From a virus, in the IMG/VR virus record IMGVR_UViG_3300042691_037119, positions 1-50,240 of that record: 50,240 nucleotides of DNA; one strand, 5' to 3'. The notes beneath the pieces are model-generated. The model saw nothing but the letters and a program-made list of their open reading frames with translations. It did no database searches and was not told the DNA's origin. The position numbers were made by a program, and so were the translations under genes. The stretch's first letter is position 1. Each line of letters begins with the position of its first letter. Positions 16,414 to 23,362 of this stretch are shown piece by piece.

Positions 16414-16931
16414 TCTTTCTCCTTTTCGTCCATCGTCATGGCCGCCGCGAACGCGAGACGGCAGATCGCATGGATCAGGTGCGGCTCCGAGCGGTCGCCG
16501 TCGAGCCACAGGTAGATGTGGGCGCGCGCGTGATCGACGTGCTCGGCGGCGCTGATCTTCCGCCAGTTCTGCTCGCCGGGGGTCGCGTCGTACTTCGCCG
16601 CGCCCTGCTCGAGGACCGCGAGGATCGCGAGCCAGACGGCGTGCGGGAACCGGCTGGGGTGGAAGGGGAGGCGCGACTGCTTGCCGCCGAGGGTGTTCGT
16701 CACGGTCTCGGATGCGGGTTCTTCTCCGCATGAAGCACGGCGGGAGTCACACCACGCGACGGCTTCTTCGCGGGTCGGGAACGGAAGCCCGGCCCCGCAA
16801 TACCATCCGTCCGGGTCGTGCCCGTACCACACTTCGTCGCCCATGCGATACAGAGTCGAGCCGTCACGGCCCAACCACCATCCTTCCGGAACGCCCGGTC
16901 GGGGCTCGCCGGGCTTGGGTTCGTAGCTCAT
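16410..16931 (-). CDS. dATP/dGTP diphosphohydrolase-like protein with extra N-terminal domain
   Basis: 173 aa. Residues about 81-173 match a phage dNTP diphosphohydrolase (MazG-like) domain: GGKQSRLPF, then VLEQGAAKY, QNWRKI, a helix with HARAHIYLWLDGD and finally HLIHAICRL. The spacing of GAxKY, NWRK and HLxHA is characteristic. Such enzymes hydrolyse purine dNTPs; in phages with Z-DNA this removes dATP, but no PurZ-like gene is seen here. Residues 1-75 form an added Trp/Gly-rich domain (EGWWLGRDGSTLYRMGDEVWY) resembling small phage proteins that display page-like beta hairpins. It could be a fusion. Overlaps at both ends indicate an operon. Confidence 0.72.
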   Translation of the reverse strand: MSYEPKPGEPRPGVPEGWWLGRDGSTLYRMGDEVWYGHDPDGWYCGAGLPFPTREEAVAWCDSRRASCGEEPASETVTNTLGGKQSRLPFHPSRFPHAVWLAILAVLEQGAAKYDATPGEQNWRKISAAEHVDHARAHIYLWLDGDRSEPHLIHAICRLAFAAAMTMDEKEKE

Positions 16932-17107
16932 GCTCGGTCCTCGATTTCCTGCATCATGCGGGCCACGATCTGCGCGATGACTTCCTCTCTGGTCTTGATC
17001 GTGTTGCCGATTTCCTCCGGCGATACGGCGTAGTCCATCCTGACACCGTGCTTCTCACCGATCCGAACCTTCTCGAGCCGAATCTTCCAGACGTGGGTTG
17101 CGCTCAC
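16928..17107 (-). CDS. Hypothetical protein, 59 aa
   Basis: GTG start at 17107 overlaps the upstream stop (GTGA), with GGAGG about 10 nt before. The N-terminal half looks like a beta hairpin (HVWKIRLEKVRIG); the rest is helical (TREEVIAQIVARMMQEIED). The long Arg-rich stretch upstream in the same frame is discarded as non-coding. Function unknown. Confidence 0.6.
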   Translation of the reverse strand: MSATHVWKIRLEKVRIGEKHGVRMDYAVSPEEIGNTIKTREEVIAQIVARMMQEIEDRA

Positions 17108-17481
17108 TTGCCGCCCTCCTTCCGGGCCTCGACGTGAGCGGCGGCGAGCGCGACCAGCGCCGCGATGGGGGTCGGGCCGAACACGCTGGCGCTGCCGTCG
17201 GTCGGCGTCGCGCACCAGCTGTCGGTCGGCATGATCGTGACGCCGAAGAGCACGCCAGCGCGCGCGAGCCCCCGCATCAGGATCGACTCCTGAATGGCCT
17301 CCCGCACGTCGGCCACTGGGCGGAATCGGCTATCGAGCCAGCTATCCTTGTAGATGGACAGGTAGCCTCCGCACTCGCGCTCGAATTTCCAGTAGTCGCC
17401 AGAGCTACCGCAGGGCACGCCCCCGCAGAGGCGTGCGATCGCTGCGCGGACTTCGGGCGTCGGGTCGGGAAGGTCGGTCAT
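17104..17481 (-). CDS. Hypothetical protein, possible phage ABA-sandwich type
   Basis: 125 aa from ATG 17481, overlapping the previous stop (ATGA). The order is an N-terminal helix, a strand region with Trp and Cys, then MPTDSWCATPTDGSASVFGPTPIAALVALAAAHVEA. A polar loop followed by a TPIAALVALAA helix resembles the C-terminal part of the small alpha-beta proteins called phage ABA sandwich. The match is weak and no activity is known for that family. Confidence 0.55.
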   Translation of the reverse strand: MTDLPDPTPEVRAAIARLCGGVPCGSSGDYWKFERECGGYLSIYKDSWLDSRFRPVADVREAIQESILMRGLARAGVLFGVTIMPTDSWCATPTDGSASVFGPTPIAALVALAAAHVEARKEGGK

Positions 17482-17726
17482 CGGGTATCTCCGTAGGGGA
17501 TGAAGCGCGCGGCGGTCTCGGATGCGAGGTCTTCCCGGCGCACCATGTGGAGCATCCCGTCGCCGAATACGACCTCGATTCTGGCGAGGTAGGTCTGTGC
17601 GTCCGAGGGAATCCACACCACGGTCCCGCGCCCGAGGGAGGAGTGGACGACGCGCTCGCCGGGGAAGAACCGCGGATCGGGGGACTCGGCGACGGCGCGG
17701 CGTTCGGCGGGGGTCGGGGTTGTCAT
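17478..17726 (-). CDS. Small protein with Tudor/KOW-like strand motif
   Basis: 82 aa from ATG 17726, overlapping the previous stop. FFPGERVVHSSLGRGTVVWI followed by ARIEVVFGDG is the pattern of a small beta-barrel (VxHxxxGxGxVV, then a strand and FxDG) found in CarD/UvrD-tail and KOW-type nucleic-acid or polymerase-binding modules. The ending is helical. A role in transcription or DNA binding is a guess from fold only. Confidence 0.58.
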   Translation of the reverse strand: MTTPTPAERRAVAESPDPRFFPGERVVHSSLGRGTVVWIPSDAQTYLARIEVVFGDGMLHMVRREDLASETAARFIPYGDTR

Positions 17727-18019
17727 CGGCTGGCCTCCAGCGCACGCTCGGACCAGTCGTAGCGAGCCTCGGCCTTCCAGTCTCGCTCGGGCTCCTCCAG
17801 CGCGCGCTCGGCCTCGGCGAGTGCGGCGTCCCATTCCTTCATGCTCAGAAGGTCTTCCCTCATCGACATGGGCGCGCGGCCCTTGCGGTAGTGCGCTTCT
17901 ACCAGCCGGGCGAGCGCCGCGCGCGCGGGGTCCTCGGGCGCTTCGGTGCCCGCCTTCGCCCGACCGATCATCCGTTCGGCGTCCGAGATCACGGTGGCAT
18001 AGTCGTGGTCAGCGTCCAT
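17723..18019 (-). CDS. Hypothetical helical protein, 98 aa
   Basis: ATG 18019 lies 4 nt after the upstream stop with GAAGGG ahead of it. Almost wholly helical and rich in Ala, Glu, Asp and Arg; three helices with a conserved-looking HYRKGRAPMSMREDLLSM loop. No family is recognised. The stop overlaps the next gene (ATGA). Confidence 0.58.
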   Translation of the reverse strand: MDADHDYATVISDAERMIGRAKAGTEAPEDPARAALARLVEAHYRKGRAPMSMREDLLSMKEWDAALAEAERALEEPERDWKAEARYDWSERALEASR

Positions 18020-18022
18020 GTT

Positions 18023-18439
18023 TCAGCCCTTCCTCGGTCGTCCGCCAGCCCGAGAAGGCTTGCGGCGATAGATGTTGCGGACGTTGCCGTCGGCGTCAAT
18101 CTCCTGCCGGATGTCGGCGCGCGACATGATTTCGCTGGCGTGCGTCGCCTCGCGAAGCCCGGACTCGAACGCCCGGTATTCCGGAGACTCGCGAAGGTGG
18201 GGGTTCAGCGGCTCGCGGCCCTCGGCCTTCGCCTCCCAGAATTCCCTAGCGCCGCTCTGGAAGTCGGTCGCGTCGGAATATGCGCACTGGCGCGCGCGGT
18301 CTGCGTCGAGGCACTTGGCGCAAGAGACGGAATTAGCGACGCGCGGGGCGCTGCGACACCGGCGGCAGAGCCCGGCCTCGTCGGCCCACTGGCGCGCCAC
18401 GGCGGCCTTCTCGCGGCGAACTTCGAGGGATGACGGCAT
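18023..18439 (-). CDS. Hypothetical protein with CxxC zinc-ribbon motif
   Basis: 138 aa with a strong GGAGGAGAAG signal before the ATG. Residues 24-43 hold two Cys pairs, CRRC and CAKC, about 15 residues apart, suggesting a zinc-binding knuckle of the HNH/ribosomal type but with no HNH histidines. The C-terminal part is helical and basic, ending in GGRPRKG. It may bind nucleic acid. The function is not known. Confidence 0.6.
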   Translation of the reverse strand: MPSSLEVRREKAAVARQWADEAGLCRRCRSAPRVANSVSCAKCLDADRARQCAYSDATDFQSGAREFWEAKAEGREPLNPHLRESPEYRAFESGLREATHASEIMSRADIRQEIDADGNVRNIYRRKPSRAGGRPRKG

Positions 18440-18631
18440 CTACTTCTCCTCCTTTGCGATTGCGGCGTCGAGCGCATCGCGAATCTCGATCATGCGGGCG
18501 ACCATAGCCGCCTTGGCTTCCTTGCGCGTGCGGAATCCGCCCTTATGGGTGAAGACGCGACCTTCGCTCGAAATGGTTCCCCACCACCAGCCGGTAGAAT
18601 GCTGCTTCTCGGTTTCCATCTTGACGATCAT
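18440..18631 (-). CDS. Hypothetical protein, 63 aa
   Basis: ATG 18631 overlaps the nuclease stop (AATGA). The protein has a Trp-rich hairpin (TGWWWGTISSEG) and a FRTRKEAKAAMVARMI helix. This is the pattern of small phage proteins with a WWGxxxxxGxxFxxxxGFxTRxEA motif, also echoed in the 16410-16931 N-terminus. Its stop abuts the next ATG directly. Function unknown. Confidence 0.6.
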   Translation of the reverse strand: MIVKMETEKQHSTGWWWGTISSEGRVFTHKGGFRTRKEAKAAMVARMIEIRDALDAAIAKEEK

Positions 18632-19359
18632 TCGCTCGCTCCTTCCTGAGGGCCGAACACGGCCCGGATGATTTGCTTGGTGGTCTCGGGTCCGACCCCG
18701 GCGACCTTGTGCCCCGCCGCGAGGGACTGGGCGACTTCCAGTAGCGAACCGAACCCCTCGGCGACGATGGACCGTGCGCGGTCCTCGCCCACGCCGGGAA
18801 TCTGGCAGAGCACGCGCACGAGAACGCGCTGATGCGGCGTCAGGCCCGCGTCGAGGTCGGGGTGGAGGATCAGCGGCTGGCGGATCGCGAGCTGCGACTT
18901 GTGGGACGCCCACGGGCGCGTCCACCAGCGGATCATCGCCTCGAGGCGTGCGAGAAGGTCGTCGTGGTCGGGGTAGTAGCGGGCCTCGTGGCCGGTGACG
19001 GCGTGGAAGGAGAGACAGGCGGATTCCAGAGACTGGCGCGTCCACCCGCTGCGGGGATCGGGCTCTCCCGCGATCAGGAGCCCGAGCACGTCGTATTCGC
19101 GGAGCATCCGCGAAAGCTGGCCGCCGTCTCCCCAGAATCGCCCGCTGGCGACCGAAGAAGCCCAGTCCGAAATCGTGCGCTTGAGCTCGACGCCGCAGCG
19201 GAGCGGGCCGTCGGGGCCGTTGCCGGTCCATGCCACGTCGGCGGAGTCGATCCGCGCCAGCCGCACGTCGGCCAGAGGGAAGCGCGCAATCAGGATCGGG
19301 AGCAGGTCCGCAGATCCCTCGCGGTCGTCGATCAGGATCGTGGTGGTGGGCGTCTTCAT
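18628..19359 (-). CDS. ERCC4/XPF-type nuclease with helix-hairpin-helix
   Basis: 243 aa from ATG 19359, with GGGAGA about 11 nt upstream. ILIDDREGS (residues 8-16) and VELKRTISD (57-65) correspond to the ERCC4 nuclease motifs (D/DRE and E-x-K with a downstream D), giving likely metal-binding D12, E14, E58 and K60. SGRFWGDGGQLSRM after it matches the conserved gR...Q..RL region. A C-terminal IPGVGEDRARSIV plus VAGVGPETTKQII pair is a tandem HhH DNA-binding unit. It probably cuts branched or flap DNA during recombination or repair with the RecE/RecT-like genes upstream. Confidence 0.85.
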   Translation of the reverse strand: MKTPTTTILIDDREGSADLLPILIARFPLADVRLARIDSADVAWTGNGPDGPLRCGVELKRTISDWASSVASGRFWGDGGQLSRMLREYDVLGLLIAGEPDPRSGWTRQSLESACLSFHAVTGHEARYYPDHDDLLARLEAMIRWWTRPWASHKSQLAIRQPLILHPDLDAGLTPHQRVLVRVLCQIPGVGEDRARSIVAEGFGSLLEVAQSLAAGHKVAGVGPETTKQIIRAVFGPQEGASE

Positions 19360-19517
19360 ATTGTGTGAATCTCCCCCTCCGAGCGGACCGGGAAAGGAGC
19401 GCGCCGCAGACCCGACCAAGGGCGACGCACGCTCGGACTTTCCCGGCCCACCCCGAGGGGGAGCCTCGGGGTCTGACGCGCGAGTCGCGGCACTGGCAAC
19501 AACTCGCGGTCGGAAAT
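19360..19517. promoter_or_regulatory. 158-nt gap with two inverted repeats
   Basis: Between the ERCC4 gene and a 15-aa frame. CCGGGAAAG (19388-19396) pairs with CTTTCCCGG (19438-19446), and CCCCGAGG (19451-19458) with CCTCGGGG (19464-19471). AGACCCGACCAA at 19409-19420 is a copy of the leader motif found before minus-strand starts, but here on the plus strand and inside the first repeat's loop. There is no T-run. Possible attenuator or processing site in the early transcript. Confidence 0.45.
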
Positions 19518-19565
19518 CTACACGGCGCATCCGCCGCCCTTGCCGCCCTTCTTCTTCGCCTTCAC
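19518..19565 (-). CDS. 15-aa Lys/Gly-rich peptide
   Basis: A GTG at 19565 overlaps the exonuclease stop (GTGA), the same joint used by real genes in this operon. The codons read KAKKKGGKGGGCAV and stop with TAG. Tiny Lys/Gly-rich peptides of this sort recur in phage genomes. With only 15 codons chance cannot be excluded. Confidence 0.35.
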   Translation of the reverse strand: MKAKKKGGKGGGCAV

Positions 19566-20455
19566 GGTGCATCACCCCCTTCTTCGTCGGTCTTGAGCGC
19601 CCACTTGGGGACGCTGATCGTCTGCATCTCGAGCGACCCGGCGGACCGGGCGACGCCATCGGCGCGGCACCGCGCGATTTCCGCCAGACCCTTGCGCACC
19701 AGCCGCGCGCCAGCCGCCACGCTCGCCTCGTCATGCTCGTAAACGAACGTCTCGTAGCCGCTCGCCTCGGAGTTGCCGACGACGATATACACCGTGCGGA
19801 TCGGCACCGGCTCCGTCTCGCCCTGCCCGCGAAGGAACGCGGCGATCGCGTCGTGGTAGTGGGCGTCCTGCACGTGGTAGCCGTAGGAGGCGATGGACCG
19901 GGCAAACCCGGCGGGGTGCGGCTCCCGAGACGTCTTGAGGCTGACGTTGATCGGGTAGCCGTCCTCGGTCGATCCGAGCCCGTCGAGCATCGCCTTGCAC
20001 GCCAGCCCGGTCGCGGCGTCCGTCCACCGGATCGGGAACTGCGTGCGCCCCTCGCAGGAGAGCAGGATGCGCGCGGCGACGGGATGGGAGAGAACGCTGG
20101 CGCGCATCCGCATCGCGGCCTCGTATTCGTCCGGCCTGAGCACGGTCTCCAGCGGGTGGTTCGCCATGAACTCGTCGCGGATCGCCTTTCCGGCCTTGGT
20201 CCGCGCGTCCCACTCGGGCGCCACGACGAAGCGCCGGTCGAACTCGTTCGGCGACAGGATCGCCACGTCCGCCGCGCTACCGAGCCGGAGCGAAGCGGAG
20301 TCCGCCGTCGCGCGCCCGCTCGCCCAGTATCCCGGCGATCCCCACGGGGGGAGGATGGACTTGATCTCGCCGCTGCGGACGTGGTTGCGGTCGGCGTGGT
20401 ATTCGGCTTCGGTGATCGGCCAGTGCGCGCCGATTCCGGGGGGGAGGTTGGTCAC
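19562..20455 (-). CDS. RecE-like exonuclease (PD-(D/E)XK, DUF3799 type)
   Basis: 297 aa from GTG 20455, overlapping the upstream stop. The N-terminal HADRNHVRSGEIKSILPPW, then LRLGSAADVAIL, CKAMLDGL (D158) and SLKTS (172-176), followed by FARSIASYGYHVQDAHYHDA, is the layout of the RecE-type exonuclease partner of RecT. The family normally has D-L-K where this protein has S172-L-K, so one catalytic acid appears replaced; the usual GxAxH helix has D instead of H. It may be an altered or inactive nuclease. It would normally resect double-stranded ends for the RecT-like protein at 20676-21836. Confidence 0.78.
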   Translation of the reverse strand: MTNLPPGIGAHWPITEAEYHADRNHVRSGEIKSILPPWGSPGYWASGRATADSASLRLGSAADVAILSPNEFDRRFVVAPEWDARTKAGKAIRDEFMANHPLETVLRPDEYEAAMRMRASVLSHPVAARILLSCEGRTQFPIRWTDAATGLACKAMLDGLGSTEDGYPINVSLKTSREPHPAGFARSIASYGYHVQDAHYHDAIAAFLRGQGETEPVPIRTVYIVVGNSEASGYETFVYEHDEASVAAGARLVRKGLAEIARCRADGVARSAGSLEMQTISVPKWALKTDEEGGDAP

Positions 20456-20679
20456 TTGCTCGCCTCCTTCCTGATGCGCCGGATCGCGCGCTCCGCAGCG
20501 CGCTTCGAGGTGTAGGCGTGGGCGCATCCTCGGCGCGAGCTCTCGTGGATGCGGTTACCGTCGCGCCAGACAGCCCACTCCCAGTTGCACCCGCTCCCGC
20601 TGACCATCGCGCCCAGATCGTCATCCTGCGCGCGGTAGTAGCGTTCCGCCGTCAGCCGCCAGTTCAGGGCGAGGCTCAT
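20452..20679 (-). CDS. Small protein between RecT- and RecE-like genes
   Basis: 75 aa from ATG 20679, which overlaps the RecT stop; an upstream ATG at 20703 is less likely. The protein has a strand-turn pattern (WEWAVWRDGNRIHESS), one SSRRGCAHAYTSK segment and a basic helix at the end (RAAERAIRRIRKEASK), like small phage proteins that show a DGxxxxxGxxxSxxxA pattern. Function unknown. Confidence 0.6.
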   Translation of the reverse strand: MSLALNWRLTAERYYRAQDDDLGAMVSGSGCNWEWAVWRDGNRIHESSRRGCAHAYTSKRAAERAIRRIRKEASK

Positions 20680-21836
20680 GCGGCACCTCCCCGCATGGCA
20701 CATTCGACGACCGGTCCGAAGTCCACCTTGGTCTCGGGGTGGCGGACCCAGCCGTCAGCGTTCATCCCGTAGAAGGCGTTCGCCAGAGCTTCGCGCCCTT
20801 CGAGGTTGTCGCTCGCCATGCCGAACCGGCGCGCCTGCGCATCCGACCACGGCTCGAAGACGGGCGAAAACTCCATGTCGCCAGCCTTCTGGCCGTCGTG
20901 CCACTCGCCCCACACGGCATCGAGCGCCGCCTTGACCGCGCCCGGCTCGAGGTCCGTGTGTTCGCCCTCCGCGTTGATGAAGACGGCGGCGACCATCCAC
21001 CGCGTCCACGGCTCCCACTGGTCGGGGTGCGGGCACGGATCGCAGAGGCGCACGCGGAGCCGCGCCATGATCTCGGCGCGAGTCGGAAGGTTCGGGTCCA
21101 CGGTCGGGGGCGGAGCGGGGTCCGCGTAGTCCGCCTCGTGGTCGGCCACGCCCGGCGGAAGCGGCGCGATCCCGGCGGCGGGGATCGTCGGCGCGGCGGT
21201 CGGGCGGATTCGCGCCATGGGTCCGGGGCCAGCGGGCGCGGGCTTCGCCACGACCTCCGCTTCCACGTCGAGAGGAGTGTCCATCTCCTCCCGAGCGTAG
21301 AAGCCCGCGAGGATGTCCGCGAAGCAGTCGCGAAGGGCGAACGCACGGGCGCGCGCCTTCAGCATCCGCTTCGGGAACTGCTTCCACGGCCCGGACTTGC
21401 CCCAGATCCCGGCGAGCTTGGCGTCCTCGACGGAGAACTCTCCCTGCACGATCGGGCAGCCGACGCGGGCGACCTCGCAGATCGCCGTCATCGCGTCGCC
21501 GGCACCTTCGACATACTCGCGGAATCGGGTCCCATCCCACTGCGGCGAGCGCTGGCAAAGCGCCAGCATCGTGTCGCCCCACAGCGTCGGGCGACCGTTC
21601 ACGACATAGATCGCCTGAATCGCGCTCATGATGTCGAGCCCGAGCTTCGCGCCGTGCCACGCGGCCACGGTCAGCTTTTCGGGCGTGTTGAGCGTGCTCG
21701 GGGCCATGCCGCTCTTGTGGATCGTCGCGAGCATCCGGCCCATGTCGGTCAGGATCAGCTCGTTCCCCTGCCGCATCAGCGCGGGGGGGTCGGTGTAGAT
21801 GGTCGCGATCTCGCGCGACTCGTTCGGGGTGGTCAT
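20676..21836 (-). CDS. recT: RecT-family single-strand annealing protein
   Basis: 386 aa. AAWHGAKLGLDIMSAIQAIYVVNGRPTLWGD, the conserved basic-acidic EFSVEDAKLAGIWGKSGPWKQF and PKRMLKARARAFALRDCFADILAGFY are hallmarks of RecT-like annealases; the core spans about residues 20-215. The C-terminal 170 residues are Pro-rich and then form a Trp-rich domain that I do not recognise. The protein should coat and anneal single-stranded DNA with the exonuclease downstream and the SSB upstream. The start carries the leader motif: AAAGGACCCGACCAA directly precedes ATG. Confidence 0.9.
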   Translation of the reverse strand: MTTPNESREIATIYTDPPALMRQGNELILTDMGRMLATIHKSGMAPSTLNTPEKLTVAAWHGAKLGLDIMSAIQAIYVVNGRPTLWGDTMLALCQRSPQWDGTRFREYVEGAGDAMTAICEVARVGCPIVQGEFSVEDAKLAGIWGKSGPWKQFPKRMLKARARAFALRDCFADILAGFYAREEMDTPLDVEAEVVAKPAPAGPGPMARIRPTAAPTIPAAGIAPLPPGVADHEADYADPAPPPTVDPNLPTRAEIMARLRVRLCDPCPHPDQWEPWTRWMVAAVFINAEGEHTDLEPGAVKAALDAVWGEWHDGQKAGDMEFSPVFEPWSDAQARRFGMASDNLEGREALANAFYGMNADGWVRHPETKVDFGPVVECAMRGGAA

Positions 21837-21868
21837 TTGGTCGGGTCCTTTGCTTGTGTGTTGCTACA
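21837..21868 (-). promoter_or_regulatory. Leader motif before recT
   Basis: On the minus strand AAAGGACCCGACCAA runs into the recT ATG. AAAGG supplies the ribosome-binding site and ACCCGACC (21839-21846) the constant spacer. This leader lacks an obvious hairpin and is only 32 nt long. Confidence 0.72.
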
Positions 21869-22255
21869 TCAGAACGGGAGCGAGTCGTCCATCTTCTTCG
21901 TCGCGGCGGCGGTCGGCGCGGTCGTCGAGGCCGGCATCGGGGGCTCCTTATGCGGCGGCACGATGCCGTTGATGTTCACGGCCTCGAGGTCGGTGTAGGA
22001 CTTCCCGTTGTACTCCCGCCCCTTGAAGCGCACGTTCACGATGACAGCGCTGCCGACGAGGTTCGCGCAGCTCCCACGCTTTCCTTCCTTGCCGAGATAG
22101 TGCGTCGCCTGAACGAGCGCGCTCCCCTCGACGTTCTTCCCCTGCTCGGGGTCCCACGTGCCCTGCGGGATGCGAATATTGAGCTTCTGAATCTGCCCCT
22201 GCTGGCCGACGGTCTCGATGCTCTCGAGCACGCCCGTAAACGCTCCGAAGTTCAT
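21869..22255 (-). CDS. ssb: Single-stranded DNA-binding protein
   Basis: 128 aa from ATG 22255, overlapping the previous stop. An N-terminal beta-rich region (MNFGAFTGVLESIETVG, then strands with NLVGSAVIVNVRFKGREYNGKSY) fits an OB fold. It ends in a disordered Pro/Thr/Ala linker and the acidic tip KKMDDSLPF, the classic SSB C-terminal tail (acidic residues then P-F) that recruits host partners. The neighbours are RecT- and RecE-like genes. Confidence 0.8.
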   Translation of the reverse strand: MNFGAFTGVLESIETVGQQGQIQKLNIRIPQGTWDPEQGKNVEGSALVQATHYLGKEGKRGSCANLVGSAVIVNVRFKGREYNGKSYTDLEAVNINGIVPPHKEPPMPASTTAPTAAATKKMDDSLPF

Positions 22256-22659
22256 CCCTTGTTCTCCTTGTTCGTCTTCATGATCGTGGCTCCCCGCCCG
22301 CTGCCCAAAAGGACGGCGTGTCCGGCGTAGGAGATGTTGCGAATCGCGTCGTGGGCGTAGGTGGTCTTACAGCCGGTCTCGTCCATGATCCGCTGCGCGA
22401 GGTATTCGACCGTAACGGGCTCGTCGGTCTCGCCGATGATGCGCCGCGCCGCCTCGAATGCTGCGGTGTACTTCGTGCCGCGAGGAGCGGGGGAGGTGCT
22501 CGGCGGCTTCATGAGATCGTAGATGGTCATCCGCGCCAGCTCGATGTCTTCTTGGTATCCGGCGATGTCGCGCCGGGCAGACTCGATGCGCTTCATACTG
22601 CGATCGATGTGCTGCTCCATGGCTTGGATGATGTATTCGGGGCTGGACGTGGTTTCCAT
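22252..22659 (-). CDS. Coiled-coil protein with possible winged-helix C-terminus
   Basis: 135 aa. Residues 10-50 form a heptad helix containing ESARRDIAGYQEDIELAR. Residues about 65-130 (AAFEAARRIIGETDEPVTVEYLAQRIMDETG...YAHDAIRNIS) resemble a winged-helix DNA-binding fold. The helix is clearly related to the 53-aa protein encoded just upstream (22662-22823). Possibly a small regulator. No named family. Confidence 0.6.
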   Translation of the reverse strand: METTSSPEYIIQAMEQHIDRSMKRIESARRDIAGYQEDIELARMTIYDLMKPPSTSPAPRGTKYTAAFEAARRIIGETDEPVTVEYLAQRIMDETGCKTTYAHDAIRNISYAGHAVLLGSGRGATIMKTNKENKG

Positions 22660-22661
22660 GC

Positions 22662-22823
22662 TCAGGCGGTCTCCATCCGCTTCTCGATTTCGTCGATCTG
22701 CTGCTGCGCTCGCGCGATGTCGTCCTTGTACTGCGCCACGTCGCGCCGGGCAGCCGCGAGCCGCATCTTGTCGTGTTCGAGTCGCTTCTTGAAGTAGCGA
22801 AGGCGTTCCTCGTCGCTGTCCAT
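22662..22823 (-). CDS. 53-aa coiled-coil protein, paralogue of neighbour
   Basis: ATG 22823 has GGAGGG 5 nt upstream; the stop is 2 nt before the next ATG. The product is a single long helix, including AAARRDVAQYKDDIARAQ, which aligns with the N-terminal helix of the next protein (ESARRDIAGYQEDIELAR). The pair suggests a partial tandem duplication. It may heterodimerise with its neighbour. Confidence 0.6.
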   Translation of the reverse strand: MDSDEERLRYFKKRLEHDKMRLAAARRDVAQYKDDIARAQQQIDEIEKRMETA

Positions 22824-22825
22824 GG

Positions 22826-23011
22826 CTACCCTCCCCAGACCGCGAGCGCGGCCAGCATCGCGAGGAAGACGGCGATCCCGGCCAGCGTGCGCCAGTCGGC
22901 GCGGTCGCGGGGAACCATGTAGCTCTCGTACTGCCCGCGAGCGTTGATGCGCTCGACGAGGATCCAGCGCGGCGCGGCGTGGAACTTGGTCGTCGGGATC
23001 ATGCGTCCCAT
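22826..23011 (-). CDS. Small C-terminally anchored membrane protein
   Basis: 61 aa from ATG 23011, with AAGGAG upstream. The first 40 residues are polar, with a PRWILVERINARGQYESY strand region. Residues about 43-59 form one hydrophobic helix (LAGIAVFLAMLAALAVW). It would be a tail-anchored inner-membrane protein with its N-terminus in the cytoplasm. Superinfection or membrane roles are possible but unsupported. Confidence 0.6.
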   Translation of the reverse strand: MGRMIPTTKFHAAPRWILVERINARGQYESYMVPRDRADWRTLAGIAVFLAMLAALAVWGG

Positions 23012-23026
23012 GGTCGTGTCTCCTTG
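23012..23026 (-). promoter_or_regulatory. Variant leader motif before 23011 gene
   Basis: GGAGACACGACC directly precedes ATG on the minus strand: the same element as elsewhere with one change (ACACGACC for ACCCGACC). It keeps the ribosome-binding purines immediately 5-prime of the constant spacer. Confidence 0.5.
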
Positions 23027-23362
23027 TTTCGATCTAGTGGACGAGGCCAGCGGCATCCGCGCCCCCGAGTGGACGGACCGATTTCCCGATCCGCCCGCCC
23101 GGAGGGACGGGCCAGCCCGCCCGTCGGTCTCCGGTGCCGCCACAGTTCCCAGCCGTGGCGGCGCGCAAACCCGCAATTTCGCCCCTTCGAGCATTCGATA
23201 GATGCGTCGGGCTCTATGGCCCTCGGCTTGGGGTGAACAACCCCACCGCGATCCATGGTGACAGGGGCCAGCGTCGCCCGAGTAACCCGAGGACACGCGC
23301 TGTCACGCGCGCCAGCCTCACCATGGATCGCGGAAGGGGCCGGGACTCGCGCCCCGGCATTG
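23027..23362. promoter_or_regulatory. Non-coding gap with three perfect inverted repeats
   Basis: No convincing gene lies in these 336 nt between the repressor gene and the small membrane protein. GCCGCCAC (23136-23143) pairs with GTGGCGGC (23155-23162). TGGGGT (23229-23234) pairs with ACCCCA (23240-23245). CCGCGATCCATGGTGA (23246-23261) pairs over all 16 bases with its complement at 23318-23333 across a 56-nt loop. The last two sit side by side. Candidate structured RNA, attenuator, operator or recombination site. Confidence 0.6.

Noticed and set aside
16410-16931. Z-genome (2-aminoadenine) pathway
   Set aside because: A dATP/dGTP diphosphohydrolase-like domain alone is not enough; no PurZ-like synthetase or DpoZ-type polymerase was seen.
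23340-23362. tRNA-like T-arm (GGGGCGCGAGTCCC) near the repressor gene
   Set aside because: No TTC loop signature, anticodon arm or acceptor pairing can be found around it.
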